Assembly (NCBI GenBank): GCA_900073065.1
Contig: FJOG01000004.1
Span: 295,507-359,506 of the forward strand
DNA: 64,000 nucleotides
Direction: 5' to 3'
Source of the DNA: Phialocephala subalpina
Taxonomy: Eukaryota > Ascomycota > Leotiomycetes > Helotiales > Mollisiaceae
Made by a program: the position numbers and the translations under genes. Shown one piece after another: positions 22,785 through 33,909 of this stretch (its first letter is position 1; the number at the start of each line of letters is the position of its first letter). Under the pieces are notes generated by a model that saw only the letters and a list, made by a program, of their open reading frames with translations, searched no databases and was not told the DNA's origin.

Positions 22785-24715
22785 GTTGGACAAAGAGCAT
22801 TCCAATCAATGGAGTGGTGTGCCGATACAAGTAACAATCAAGACGTGGCGCACTCGGCGATGGTCGGATGGGAGAAGAGTAGATATATGAGGTACCAATA
22901 TCACCTTAAACTCTGGATACAGAGATAAAGAATGATAGAACGGATAGCATTAAGGCTCGGGGTCGGTTGCGATAAGCTGTGGGGGGAACTTGCATGCTCC
23001 ATTCTTGAAGCATATCAAAGATGGGATGCACTATCCTCAAACGGCAATCAGGAGTTTTCCGACATATCTTGTAGCAAATGATGATATACGAAATCGCATT
23101 CAAATCATTCAGGCAAGACGAGGACAATCGCAAGATAAAGTAATCAGAAGCCTCAGCCCCTTGACTTTTCTGTACGAACGGATTCGCCGCATCGTTCACT
23201 GAATGTTGAGACACTACCCACTGCACACTACTGCAAATGCGGTCGCGATCTGCGGTCCACCACAAATGCAGGCCGACGCCGACGCTCTCGCCGTCGCCGT
23301 CGCCCTACTTACTATCCTGCGGCGGAGGGGTTGAAAGATTGCTCATAAATGGTATTTTGGACTTTTTGGGATGCTAAACGATTGGTTGGTTGATCGCGAA
23401 TAAGCTTGTCCTGTGCACAATTGATAACTTTATTATGTATGCCACTGAGATTTGGTCTGGAATCAGACTAATAGAGGGTTAACATTTCTGTAGAATGTTT
23501 GAGCACTTTGCTGCTTCAAGTTTCTTAGGTTACTTTAAGCTTGACTATACGGTCTGGAGTCGATGAGATTGCCGTTAAATAGGTGGTGGCCTGCGTCGCA
23601 AGGTTCTGGCGGTGAGCATGATAGACGGTTGTCCTTATGAGGACACACTCAACGTCAAGTCCGTCCAATCAATCTTTCTCGCGTTTCTTACAGAGTAACA
23701 TCGAATGGCTGCCCCAGGCTTCAAATGAAAACTATTGCGGGGTGCATGATACAGGACAGGAATAACTACCGACCTTCCAAATCCTTCGACCAAGAAATTT
23801 GAGGCTGCTGCTATGGCTGGAAGTGCGAGCGCCGAGGTATTTTCAAGGTCCTAGGACGGAGAGGACGTATGCTAAATATGGACTACGTCCCTTCAAAGGG
23901 GTTGCAGGAACGAATATCAACTCCTCTACCCTTCAAGGATTGACGGAAGATCTCCCGGGAGAATTATCTAAGCGTTTGAAAAAGCTTACTTCGCATGGTC
24001 GCATGGCTCAACCGGTATCCTACCAATCCTAGTAAACAATCGCAATCTTCATTCGCTACCCTTTACCGAGTGAGCGGCTCGAGGCGGTAATGTCCCCGAA
24101 CGAGACGTGACAAGTCATCCGACCATTGCAGGGCACACAGTCGAGAATGGGTTGTATTTTATGGAAGACACGTTTCATGAGACGACGGGAAACCCTTGTT
24201 AGAGCTCCGTTCTTGCCTAATGGCGAGCTAGTCCGAAGGACGAAGACCGAAGAACTGGAACCTAAATTTTTATCAGCAGAGAGAATCTCCTTAGCAAGCT
24301 GGGATAAATGACAAGCTGGAGGAATTTACCATTCGTCAGTATTGAGCCCCATCGCAGGTTGGGCTTGGGGAACGGGATCATTCCATGGCATGTGGTAATT
24401 GTCGGGACTGAAGCTCAGTTGATGATGGTTGGAATGTCCCGGTAGTGATTTCCAATGCCCCGGCGGGTCTGAACTTGCTGCGTAGACACCTTTCTCCCGA
24501 TCCTGATACCGTGGACCATGGCTCTTCGCCCTTCGACTGTTTTGAGTGGTTAATGGATGCTTCGTCGTTGCGGATTGAAGAGCCGCTTCCCTATGGATAG
24601 ATCAGTATGAGGTTTGAAGGATCATTTGAGAGCCGAGGAGCCGTAGAGCCGAGTGCATAGTACTGCCGAAGAGTTCGGCTCTGAATATATGCTCAAATAA
24701 TGGGCAAAATTTCAC
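22785..24715. other. 1.9-kb intergenic stretch, no gene recognised
   Basis: It holds the promoter of the transporter and the 3' flank of the second Zn2Cys6 gene. Short frames lack any family resemblance. A run of GCC/GTC triplets near 23270-23310 is simple-sequence. I see no RNA gene or repeat copy. Confidence 0.4.
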
Positions 24716-26970
24716 TTACATGTGATCTACAAGAGATGGGGTCAACGATGTCGCTCTTGTCAAAGATTCAGACCTGGATCGAGCCGGCCTTGGAGAAGTT
24801 TGCGAGTCAACATGTCGATTGAGAGGGCCTTTGTCAAGGGTGTCTTGAGACTTCTCGACGATGGCAACCTTTCGCAGACCACTTTCAAGTTCTGCCGAGC
24901 CAAGCACAGCTTCGAACATGGTATGAACCATCTTTGCAACAAGCCATGTGTTGGAGATATCTTCCAAAGCATCCATACAGGTTTCGATTCGTTTCTGCAA
25001 AGGTAAAATGTTTGACTGCGAAACATCTGAAACTTGATAGATTTGGACCATCAGGGCTGACAAGAGAGAATATATCCTGAACGAAATTAGCCTTTAAGTG
25101 ACTTTAACTCATTTAAGGACTCACATGAAAGGTGGTGTATAGCACAATTCTTGATGATATGCCAGGATTTCCGTGAGGGAGACGATGATCTGAGCAGATT
25201 CAAATGCAGGACTGTGTGAATAAGAGGTGCGAGTGGAAAGCGACAGCGATGATGGTAGGTAAGCTCGATGTAGCGTACAACTGGTGGTCTGGTAGACACA
25301 ATGAAGATATGCAGACCAAAAGTCGTAATTCATGGGATCCCATCTCAGATCTTGAGGGCAGTTTTCTAGCCATTCCGCCAATGCCATGTCGCAACGCGTC
25401 AAAGCCATGGCATCCGGATGTCGGTCCTTTGATGATGTAGAATAGTGCTGAAGGAGTATATCGTCCATGATTCTGCAGAGCTTTACATATTCTAGGAAGA
25501 ACAGAACATGTTTCCAGTTTGTGTCCGAGCCGTCCTCGTCGATGAAATCGTCCACGTTGATTATATCAACATCGGAATCTTCTAAATGGATTTGAATCGG
25601 TCTGCCAAGTGCGAGGGCAATTGAGCGGTCTCGAGTAAACAGGGTCCACCAGATGCGTTTCCAGAGCCTTTGGTCTGTATTGCTCAGACGGGAGTTCTTT
25701 GCACTTCGATGCATGCCAAAGCCTTGAGCAATGCTACTTGCCAACGCGTTCCAATAGAAGACACTCTTGGTCACCGCACTCGGCTCTTCCCAGTACCACC
25801 CCATGAGTATGAGCGATTGTACCACGGCGACTCGATCTTTTTCATAGTCTGCATCATGCAAAGCTTTCGCACGCTGGTAGAAGAGTGTTGCCGCCGGAGT
25901 TTCAGACCCATATGCGTCTAGCAAATGCTTTTCAGTGCAGACTCGTGAGCCAGCGAGCATCATCGTTTGCATCAGGAGAACTGAAGGTGGGTTGCCGGGG
26001 TCGTGGTACCTCTTCATAAAGTGTTTCTGGTTGACAATAGGGACAATCGGTGCCACCCATATGAAGAATGATCGAATGAGTTCGTCACACAAGTCCCTGG
26101 GAGGAAGGATGAGAGCTCCACGAACTTGGAGGAAGTTTATCTCGCTATCTTCAAGGTTACTCTGTGCAATGGAACGACCTTTGGGAGTTGTAGGCATTTC
26201 GTAATGAACAGAACCGGGAGTTTGGTAGTCGTTCACTATGATTGACATGTTTGTCATCTCTCCCAAATATACCATGCGTCCCGAGTCTTCGAAAGTTGAC
26301 GAATTCTCTTTCTTGGCCAATTCAGCGTAGATTTCGGTATACTCGGGCTCCTGTTTGATGGCTTTGTCCATCATTGAGCTGGAGGTGGATGGGTCATGTG
26401 ACTGAGCATTGTCTTCGAGATTCGGATCATCTCGAATGGATGTATGCCTTGCAGTCCTGAACGTCGTTAGCAGTGATTCAAAGAAAGGGGATGCGATGTA
26501 CCTTCTCCATCCACTTGCAGTCTTTGCATCTCGCTTTCTCGGCTTCTTAGGCGGAATGCTGCACTCCAAGGAGAAGGCAGCACAATTTGTACAAGGGAGA
26601 CCGTGGCTGCCGGCATCGCATCGGATCTATGAAGGGTTGGTCAATCGCCGCGAACGACTCTTAGCAGCAGCAAGCAAGAGAGTTTTACTCTTCGTGAATG
26701 GCAAGTCTGGTAGACGTCAGCGACGAACGTCATATTGACCTGGGGAACCATATTACTTACTCCACATGCACGTCCAGCACGAGGTCTGATCAGATCAGTA
26801 CAGATGCTCCTGGGCAGGATAGCTGAGTGTTCTGAAGCTCGAACTTACTTTCGAAACGAATGTTGGAGCCGTGCGCGAGTCGAGTTGTTCTTTTGAGCAG
26901 CACTATCATCGATGAGCTCCGGTGAAAGCGAAATGAATTGATCAACGCGTTCCTGCAGCGAAGATTCCAT
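24716..26970 (-). CDS. Zn2Cys6 regulator with Fungal_trans domain, micro-exon DNA-binding region
   Basis: Six exons: 26970-26849, 26785-26761 (25 bases), 26706-26689 (18 bases), 26626-26502, 26456-25125 and 25076-24716, giving ~660 residues. Only this splicing yields a complete zinc cluster: cysteines at about 48, 51, 58, 67, 70 and 77 (C-X2-C-X6-C-X8-C-X2-C-X6-C), with CGTCHSRRIRC and PCTNC, then the basic linker KKPRKRDAK. The large exon carries the fungal-specific transcription factor domain (FIWVAPIVPIVNQ, ERAKALHDADYE-like region, RIWWTLFTRDRSIALALGRP), closest in style to cutinase transcription factor 1-beta proteins. The 45-base fourth intron is a multiple of three without stops and might be retained. 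The C-terminus could extend through another GTAAGT donor at the last codons. Targets unknown. Confidence 0.85.
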
Positions 26971-27782
26971 ATTGTCGCTTGTCGCTTGAACTCAACATCA
27001 ACATCAACAAGTCTGCAAGTGTCAAGGTTGCGTGGAAGAGCTCGAGCGTCGGACACGGCCGGGTATGGAATCATGGGCCGGCATCGAACTCACACTTCAA
27101 TTCAAGACAATGCAGAGTTTGGACATACTGCGCTTCCTAATCATGGATGTTGTGAAGTTGTGCAGTGTCGTGGAAGGTTGAAAGTTGACGGTTGAAGGAT
27201 GAAGTAGTGAGGATTGAGGATTTGAGGTTGGGGTTCGGAGCAGGTGCGTGACTCGGGAAGGAGCCGAGTGGACCTCGGGATGTGACAGGGATAGCAGCCG
27301 CGTTAATGCCAATACCCTGTGGAATTTCAAAACCCCAGTGATTAAAACTCTATACTTGAGCGAGTGATCACTTCTGACTTAAATTTATGCTCCTATGCAT
27401 TCAATGAAGAGTGGAACGAACTACTTTAGAGATATCGAGGATTTGGAAGATCACGTGAAGAGTTCCAGGGTCGATAATGTACATAATAAGGATGAAATTC
27501 GTCTATATGTACTCTCCTAACTTTGCGTCGTATACTGAAGAACGCCTTGGTAGATCATCAGACCAGTTTCGTGTATTTAAACGAGCAAATTCAAGAATTG
27601 TCATACGCCAAAACGAAGCCACCCCGTCTATCTCGGATTCCGCGTGCGCCCATATGCATATCTCTACCTACGTCCTATGTGCAAATGAATATTTCAAATA
27701 CAAAATCAAGACTCCCTCATGTACTCCATACCTCCTTGAATTTGTACATAGACGCGAAGAGAAGTCATCCATTTTGGTTTCT
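26971..27782. other. Promoter of the Zn2Cys6 regulator; 3' flank of prenyltransferase remnant
   Basis: No gene recognised. A 158-residue plus-strand frame at 27477-27953 overlaps the prenyltransferase antisense and has no domain. Confidence 0.4.
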
Positions 27783-28656
27783 TCAACCTCCGAATTTTGC
27801 GCCACTTGCCAGGTTCTGTATAAAAGGAGAATAATACATCGTAACATTAACATCTTTCACCTCATCATACGCAAAACTCAAATACGCATGCATCAGCCCC
27901 TCCTCTCCTCCCTCACATCTATCTTCACCCAATCCCAAGTACTCCTCACCTAACCTCCACCCCCTCGCCAAAATGAAGCTCTTCAACCCCTCCCTTACAT
28001 CCCGTTCCTCAATCCCACACGTCCACGTAGGGACATAGATTTTCACTTCTATATCTTCCTTCCGCGGCCCAATCCCAAGTCCGAAATAAAGAAACTTCGT
28101 AGTCTGCGCAGAAGCAGACCGCCATTCTCCCTCCAGTCCGGTAAGACGTTCCCAGAATTGTTTGAACATTCTTAACCCCATGTCAATTTCGGATCCAGAT
28201 CTAGAACCTGCGAGAGTGTAGATTTGGGAAATATGTGAGAATGAGGCGTTGTGTGTTTTGAGGTAGAGATTGATGCGGGGGTTTTGGGAGGTTGGGATAC
28301 AGTCGAAGGAGAGCAGTTCGAGGGACATTTCTGTGGCGTCGACTCTGGGATTCGACAGAGTGGCTGCTGTCGCCTCGATCTTAAGGTTGCTGGCTGACAG
28401 GAAGGTTTCGATCTTGGAGATGGCGGCGAGGATTGGGAGGGTAGGAGAATGTAGTTTGTTGGTAGCTTCAAAAAATACTTTAGTGTTCGTCTTTCCGTCC
28501 AACAACGCTCTCCGGGCGGGAATAGATAAGGTTTCAAAACAGGCCCAAATCGGTCACTCGGAAAACGGAAAGCTACGAAGCATGTTGGTGGGCAGTTTCC
28601 CAGGAGAAGAAGTTCATTGACTCGTGCAGTCTCGGCGGAAGTATGATTCTGCATCA
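27783..28656 (-). pseudogene. Truncated, frameshifted DMATS-type aromatic prenyltransferase
   Basis: The minus strand encodes the C-terminal ~270 residues of a dimethylallyltryptophan-synthase-type (ABBA-fold) prenyltransferase. Landmarks: FVAFRFPSDRFGPVLKPYLFP, DCIPTSQNPRINLYLKT, KFLYFGLGI, VKIYVPTWT and a final AYLSFAYDEVKDVNVTMYYSP strand. The part up to LKPYLFP is in one frame and continues from ALLDGKTNTKVFFEA in another, so one base is missing or extra near 28505-28525. The N-terminal third, including early substrate-binding strands, is not found upstream; the frame only opens after a CAG at ~28657. Family members prenylate tryptophan or other aromatics in indole alkaloid pathways. This copy is a relic and no partner synthetase gene is seen nearby. 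Confidence 0.8.
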
Positions 28657-28865
28657 GCTATGATATAATCGTCAGCAAGAGTTGTGCCTGCTCATTTATC
28701 TTTGACACCGCAGCTGATCTGTACTTTGAGAGAGTATGTGCATTGACTCGTAATATGTACATGAGAACCTTCCAGTCATCTCTTCCCTCACATTACCCGT
28801 GTCAAGTCATCCGTATGTCGTGCCATGAGACATCCGATACATGACTTCATGACAACGTCAACCCT

Positions 28866-29739
28866 CTATTTGACCGAGATGGTATAAGCAGAGGTCTTGA
28901 AGACAGCGTTGGAGCCTGTAAACATAATTAGCGACTCTTCCTTTGATCGTCATCTCCTCTTGGTTAGGTTTCAACTCACCAGAGAAAGGCTCAGTTCCAG
29001 CCTGGAGAGAAGTGACAACATAGCTAGAGCTAACACCCTGGCTGTTCACCAAGTACGTGAAGAAAGCCTTGAGATCACCCGAGAAACTCGCAATGTTGCT
29101 AGGAGCGACAAAAGAGAAGACAGTAGTGTCGCCATTGGGGCCCTTGAACAAGTTCCATTTGGTACCAGCAATGGTAGGAGTCGCGATCGTAGAGCCGGTG
29201 GTGGAGATTGGGCCTGCGCCACCATAGGAGCCCAGCCAGATCATGATTTCGTAGGCGTTGTTTGCACCGACTGAGGGGGCAAGCCAGAGATCGTAGGAGA
29301 CGTCTGCGACGAGGCTGGTTCCGGTGTAACTGAAGTATCTCAATCAGTATCTTTTGCTTCGCTTAGGGCAGAGGTAAGATGCGACTTACGACCACTTCCA
29401 AGTCGATGGGATAGATGAAATTGCAGAAAGCTGTTTGTTGACATTCTCAAGCGCAACATTGGAGTAAGACTTGACATGTCCAGCTCCACCAGCCCAGCTC
29501 CAAGACGTAGACCAGATGAAAGAATTGCTGATCAAGCTGGTGAAGGTCGTGCATTGAGATCCAGAGGTAGCTGTTCCTGAACCCCAAGTGTTGTGGTAGA
29601 CGGTGTATCCTCCGGTTGCGACTGTTCCCCAGGTTCCGCACATGGTAGTGGCGCGCTTCTCGAGGTCTTTGGTGGGAGTAGGGGAAGCCAGTGCCGAGAC
29701 GGCCAGCACGGCTGACATGAGGGTCGAGGTGAATTTCAT
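28866..29739 (-). CDS. Secreted GH12 endoglucanase/xyloglucanase
   Basis: Three exons (29739-29390, 29329-28980, 28915-28866) give ~249 residues, the usual GH12 size. The signal peptide MKFTSTLMSAVLAVSALA is followed by a short propeptide with a KR cleavage site. The beta-jelly-roll family is clear from CGTWGTVATGGYTVYHNTWG, the nucleophile motif YEIMIWLGSYG (Glu) and the acid/base motif AGTEPFSG (Glu). It hydrolyses beta-1,4-glucan chains of cellulose or xyloglucan outside the cell during plant-wall breakdown. Both catalytic glutamates are present and there is no carbohydrate-binding module. Splice phases agree at both junctions, and the short last exon ends in YTISVK. Confidence 0.95.
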
Positions 29740-30750
29740 GGTGAAGTATTATTTGAGATAAATGAACGAATGACTGCGCAAGAAGTAGAAAAAGAATGAA
29801 CGCAACGTCTGTGAAGATGCGGCTGAAGAAGAAAGACCTCCTTTGAGAGACAATGAGTGACTTTATACTTACCGCGCATCCCTTTCGTATCCGGGATACG
29901 GGATCTCGATTTTGAACGGCGATTTCTCCGTCTCCACCAAAACACTCTGGGAGAGCTTCCAGAAGCGGACAAACGTGAAGTCATAAGGTTCTAAGTTTGG
30001 CCTGTTTCTGGAAGATTGGAAGCTTCGGTTTCCATGCCGAGATTTGCCAGGGACGTGCTGAGGGGCAATTGAGTTGAAAATAAATTAAGGTTATTTCTGG
30101 GCGAGGGGCCTGTTTCCACCAATTAGTGGGGTAGTTTCCTAATTGGTATCAATACTCCGTCTTAGATATGGAATCGGTTCGCGGGTACGATCTGCTTGCC
30201 TGCATGTTTCCAGAAAAGAACTTCCGGCGATGGAATTCAGGGGCATCGCATAGAGATAAATCTTGTGAAAATCAGATAAGATTGAGATACATGCGCTTGC
30301 AGTTGCAGGGTCTCATCCGATTATTCCATTAAGTTGATCCTGCAGTACACTTGCGTTTCAACGTGTCTGTCCTATTGAACCTTCTTAAACAAGCTCTGCC
30401 GTCTTGTCAGCTCAAGCTTTGGGGTGAAAGGGTGCAGGTTCGTTGGGTGAGCTTGAACGGGATAATTTGGCCGAGTTGTGGTCTTCCTTCCAGCAGAATC
30501 CAGATATCTTGGGATATTTCGTGCACCGTGTTCGACTTCTTTCGAGAGGATGCATGAAGAAAACTTGTGGTTGTTTGGGGAAGCCGAGTAGGATTGTGAA
30601 TATTGGCTGCCACGTGATCCTCCCTAAGCCTCGGTCCTTGGCGTTTGATCCTTAACAACCTCAAAAACCTCGCTTCCCCCTCTTCTCTTCTCTTTCTCTC
30701 ACCCAATCCTACCTATTCTCAAGTCTCCAAATCTCCCTCATACCACCAAA
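29740..30750. other. Divergent promoter region of GH12 and DUF1304 genes
   Basis: About 1 kb between divergent starts. A TATA-like element belongs to the GH12 side (separate entry). No gene recognised. Confidence 0.5.
29861..29867 (-). promoter_or_regulatory. TATA box candidate of the GH12 gene
   Basis: TATAAAG on the minus strand, 122-128 bases upstream of the GH12 ATG, a plausible distance for a highly induced secreted enzyme gene. Based on sequence only. Confidence 0.4.
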
Positions 30751-31113
30751 ATGTCTCTCCTCTCCGCCATCTCAGTGTTCCTCGTCGCCGTCCTCCATAT
30801 CTACATCCTCATCCTCGAAGCCTTCCTCTGGACTAAACCTCGAGGTCTGAAAGCATTCCGCCTCACTCCCGCCTTCGCAGAGCAAACAAAAGTCCTAGCT
30901 GCGAACCAAGGACTATACAATGGCTTCTTAGCCGCAGGATTGTTTTGGGGGTTGGCACATCCGGCGGTAGAATTTGGAAAGCAGATTCAACTGTTCTTCT
31001 GCGGGTGTGTATTGGTTGCTGGGGTTGTAGGAGGTGCGACGGCGAATAAGAGGATATTCTTCGTTCAGGGCGTGCCGGGACTGATTGGGATGGCAGCTGT
31101 GTGGTTTCTATGA
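30751..31113 (+). CDS. DUF1304 small membrane protein
   Basis: An intronless 120-residue protein with four hydrophobic segments. It begins MSLLSAISVFLVAVLHIYIL with the conserved HIYI..LE patch, then LAANQGLYNGFLAAGL and a final FFVQGVPGLIGMAAVWFL segment. These features and the length fit the DUF1304 family of bacterial and fungal integral membrane proteins of unknown role (the NQGLYN box is typical). It is intact. No neighbour suggests a pathway. Confidence 0.88.
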   Translation: MSLLSAISVFLVAVLHIYILILEAFLWTKPRGLKAFRLTPAFAEQTKVLAANQGLYNGFLAAGLFWGLAHPAVEFGKQIQLFFCGCVLVAGVVGGATANKRIFFVQGVPGLIGMAAVWFL

Positions 31114-31187
31114 GATTTATGGATTCTGGATATGGTTGAAAATGGGATCCGCACACGTGATCTGGATGGCGACCATCGCTCTCGGTC

Positions 31188-32301
31188 TCACGCAGCGTCG
31201 GGCCTGCCTCCCAGTCGATAATCAAAGCTGTAAGGATAATTTGGGCGAGCGTGAGATGAGTTATTCGCAGAAGATTCAGGCGCAGAAGCCTCGAACTCTG
31301 ATGCAGAACGGTGGATCGGAATGGTATCAACCCCGCTATCCGGGTCCACGTGAAGCTTCGGGTTCACCCTGTCCCTCGAGAAGCTGTTTGTGTATTTTGG
31401 GACTTTTGATTCTTCATGTTTATCTGTATGTTGTTCCAATTCAAGTACATTGGTCTTGGCGGTCGCTTCCTGTGGGCTGGTGATTAGTCCATGTGCGTTT
31501 GGCTGCGTCTTTGCGGCCATTCTCTGCTGTCCACGCCGTCTAAAGAAAAAGAACACTCCTAGTAAAGATAGTAGAATCGCAATCACCCAACGACGATCCC
31601 AGCTTTTGCTTTCCCCGAAATCGGTCTTAGTCGTGATGAAGAGCTGCCTGTGGCGTGCGTTGAAGTATTGGTTGAAGTAACATTACCCTCAATTGCGTAA
31701 ATAGGGTAAGCGTACAGCCAGATTCCAGTGCTCTCAATGGTAGTAAAGGTGAATATTGGGGGAGAATTGTATCGATCAGATGCGTGTATGATACTCGTGA
31801 TCTCAACCTCTGGCTGCGCTAGACTAGAGCACACGCCAGTCAAGTTGAAGAAAGTGAAGCTGCTAAAAGTTTATAATGCATTGATGAGCGGCCTGTGAAT
31901 CAAATAGAAATCACGGTGTGGCTTACGAAGGACAGCATGCAGTGAGTGATGTACTCAAACTTGGCGGGACGCTAGTGGTAGCAACAGCATGTTCCCGGAG
32001 AATAGTACTGTAAATTTTTAAATTGCGCAAAGCCTGGAAAGGTTGGAAAGCTCGGTGTTGTAGTTGCAGAAGGCATAGAAGTTCTTGACCCAGGTGGCAT
32101 GCAGTTCCAATCATCGCCGCTTTGGTAGTCGTATACGTAAAAAGATGCCAACTTGTCATCGAAAGTCGTCGTCTCATAGCAACTTACAGGCGCGCTCTAC
32201 GCTGTGGTGATGGGGCCAATATTTGCTATTGTCCAGGTTGCTTGAACCGGTCCCGTACTGTCGGTTATGGTGGCCACCATCCTGTTGGTTTGCATCGCCA
32301 T
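31188..32301 (-). pseudogene. Fungal single-pass membrane protein, multiply disabled
   Basis: The translation follows a common ascomycete layout: an N-terminal part with TWTIANIGPITTA, then CYETTTFDDKLASFYVYDYQSG, YYSPGTC, ACCPS, a Ser/Thr linker, a membrane helix (AILLSLLGVFFFFRRR) and a cytoplasmic tail. Three defects break it: an in-frame TAG right after GPITTA (~32200), a frame change at about 31990 between YYSPGTC and VATTSVPP, and a one-base shift at about 31588 between GIVVG and the membrane helix. The single intron (31925 to ~31862) still has good splice sites. It is a recent pseudogene, or else the assembly has local errors. The family function (surface sensor or wall protein) is not known. 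Confidence 0.6.
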
Positions 32302-33672
32302 GTGAACATAAATATGCGTGCGAGGCTAAGAGAACAGTGCTGTGGATGATCAAGGGAGGATGGTTGAGCGTTAGTTTATGAACCATCCAAGGTGAAATGA
32401 GGGCAAACAGCTGGGAAAGGGCTGAAAGCTGAAAGCGCCGGTGTGGAGATACGAAATGCACAGGTCGATATTGCTCTTATCGTAACGACGCCCAACCCAG
32501 GACATTCCTTTTGGCTCCTAGCCTTAGCAAATCAGGGGTCCAAACGACCCCGCTTCCCAACCAGCGGCCAGTTGCAGCTCAAGCCCAGGCTGCCCGGCCC
32601 AGCTGCATCCCCCAGCCCAGCTGCATCCAGGGGCATAATTCCAAGAACGCCAATCCAATTAACTCGGGTCCCTTTGGGAGCCTCAAAGCTTCGAGATCTA
32701 AAATCAGACCAAGATAAGCATGGGATTTTTGGCATAAGGCTGAACCCGTGACCTTACGTAGACCCAAATGACCGTGAAGACCTTCAGAATTTCAGAGGTA
32801 GTGGCGATTGTTGGCCGGTCAGTATGTCGCCTCTGACTTGCAAGGGCTACATGTATTAGGATTTTAGGTAGATGCGGACCTTGGGGGCTATTTCCAAAGA
32901 GAAATGCATCCGGGTTACGGATGCATCACTTCCACCGTAGGTGGACCAGCATTGCAAGCGTTTGCTGATGCTTTCATGATGACTAGATGGTCTAACGTGA
33001 AGCTCGGGGCATTTGAATTGCAGAACTAATCTCAGCAAATGGTAGTCCAAGAAAGGTTCCAGAGACTGGAATGAAAGGCATGATTCAGAGAATTGTGAGA
33101 GCAACAAAGGTAATTCGATCACATCCAAACGGATGCGCAAGGGCCAACGTTCTAGCAGCACAATAGATGATCTAGCTACAGGAGACCTCGAATCTGGAGA
33201 AGTGGATGGTAGCAGAGAATGAAGTTTCAGGCTCGTTCTGGGGCAAAGAGACAACCCAATGTAGACTAGCATCCTAGAATTTCTGTACGGGATTCAGAGT
33301 TCTGGAGAGAACGAGCTCTCACAACCACGTAATGATTCCTTGTGTGTCCGCCTCGCAGATTCTTGATAGCAACATATGCCTCCGAAGAAGGTTACGACCA
33401 CTTCTATTCGCAAGTGCTTTGTGGAGGAGGTTTCGCTGTTCGTTCGTTGCTCGAGCGCGATGAAGAAGCCTGCAAATCGTGTCCGAAAAGCGATGTTACG
33501 ACCGTCTAACGGCCTCAAAATTTTCCTATTTCCGCACCTCGGCCTCGAATCGCGATGGAGAAGCTTTGCCGGGTCCGGCAAGTTGTGTCGAAGTGTCGGG
33601 CATGAGCTGTCGATGAGTCTGTCGAGTGGCAGAGTCAGACCAACGCGTTCGGATTTTTGGTTTAGCGGAATT

Positions 33673-33702
33673 CGGATCCGAATCACCGTGATCTCGGATC
33701 CG
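33673..33702. promoter_or_regulatory. Paired CGGATCCG palindromes
   Basis: Two identical CGGATCCG octamers (33673-33680 and 33695-33702) lie 22 bases apart, ~210-240 bases upstream of the monooxygenase ATG. Each is an inverted CGG pair with a 2-base spacer, the kind of site bound by Zn2Cys6 dimers. The spacing of about two helical turns would put both on one DNA face. Confidence 0.4.
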
Positions 33703-33798
33703 AGACTTTCTTCCCCAACAGCCTGTTCGGTGGTTCTTCCCATGCATAGCAGCGTCTCTATCCTGGCCTCTTCTTGCGTTTAGTTATTCGAGATGGAA

Positions 33799-33805
33799 TA
33801 TATAA
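33799..33805 (+). promoter_or_regulatory. TATA box candidate of the FAD monooxygenase
   Basis: TATATAA about 105 bases before the start codon. Confidence 0.4.
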
Positions 33806-33909
33806 GAGCCTTTCGTATGTTCGACAGTGTCTGCATCTTACCTCAAACCAAACCTTCCAAATCAACACAACTCAAGCACGTCTTAACTTAAGCACCTCTG
33901 TGGGTCAAG

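Larger units (their letters stand above)
32302..33909. other. 1.6-kb intergenic stretch upstream of the FAD monooxygenase
   Basis: No gene supported. A short Pro/Ala-coding direct repeat (CCCAGCTGCATCC, twice) lies near 32600-32630. Promoter motifs of the monooxygenase are listed separately. Minus-strand frames at 32856-33743 have no domain. Confidence 0.45.
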
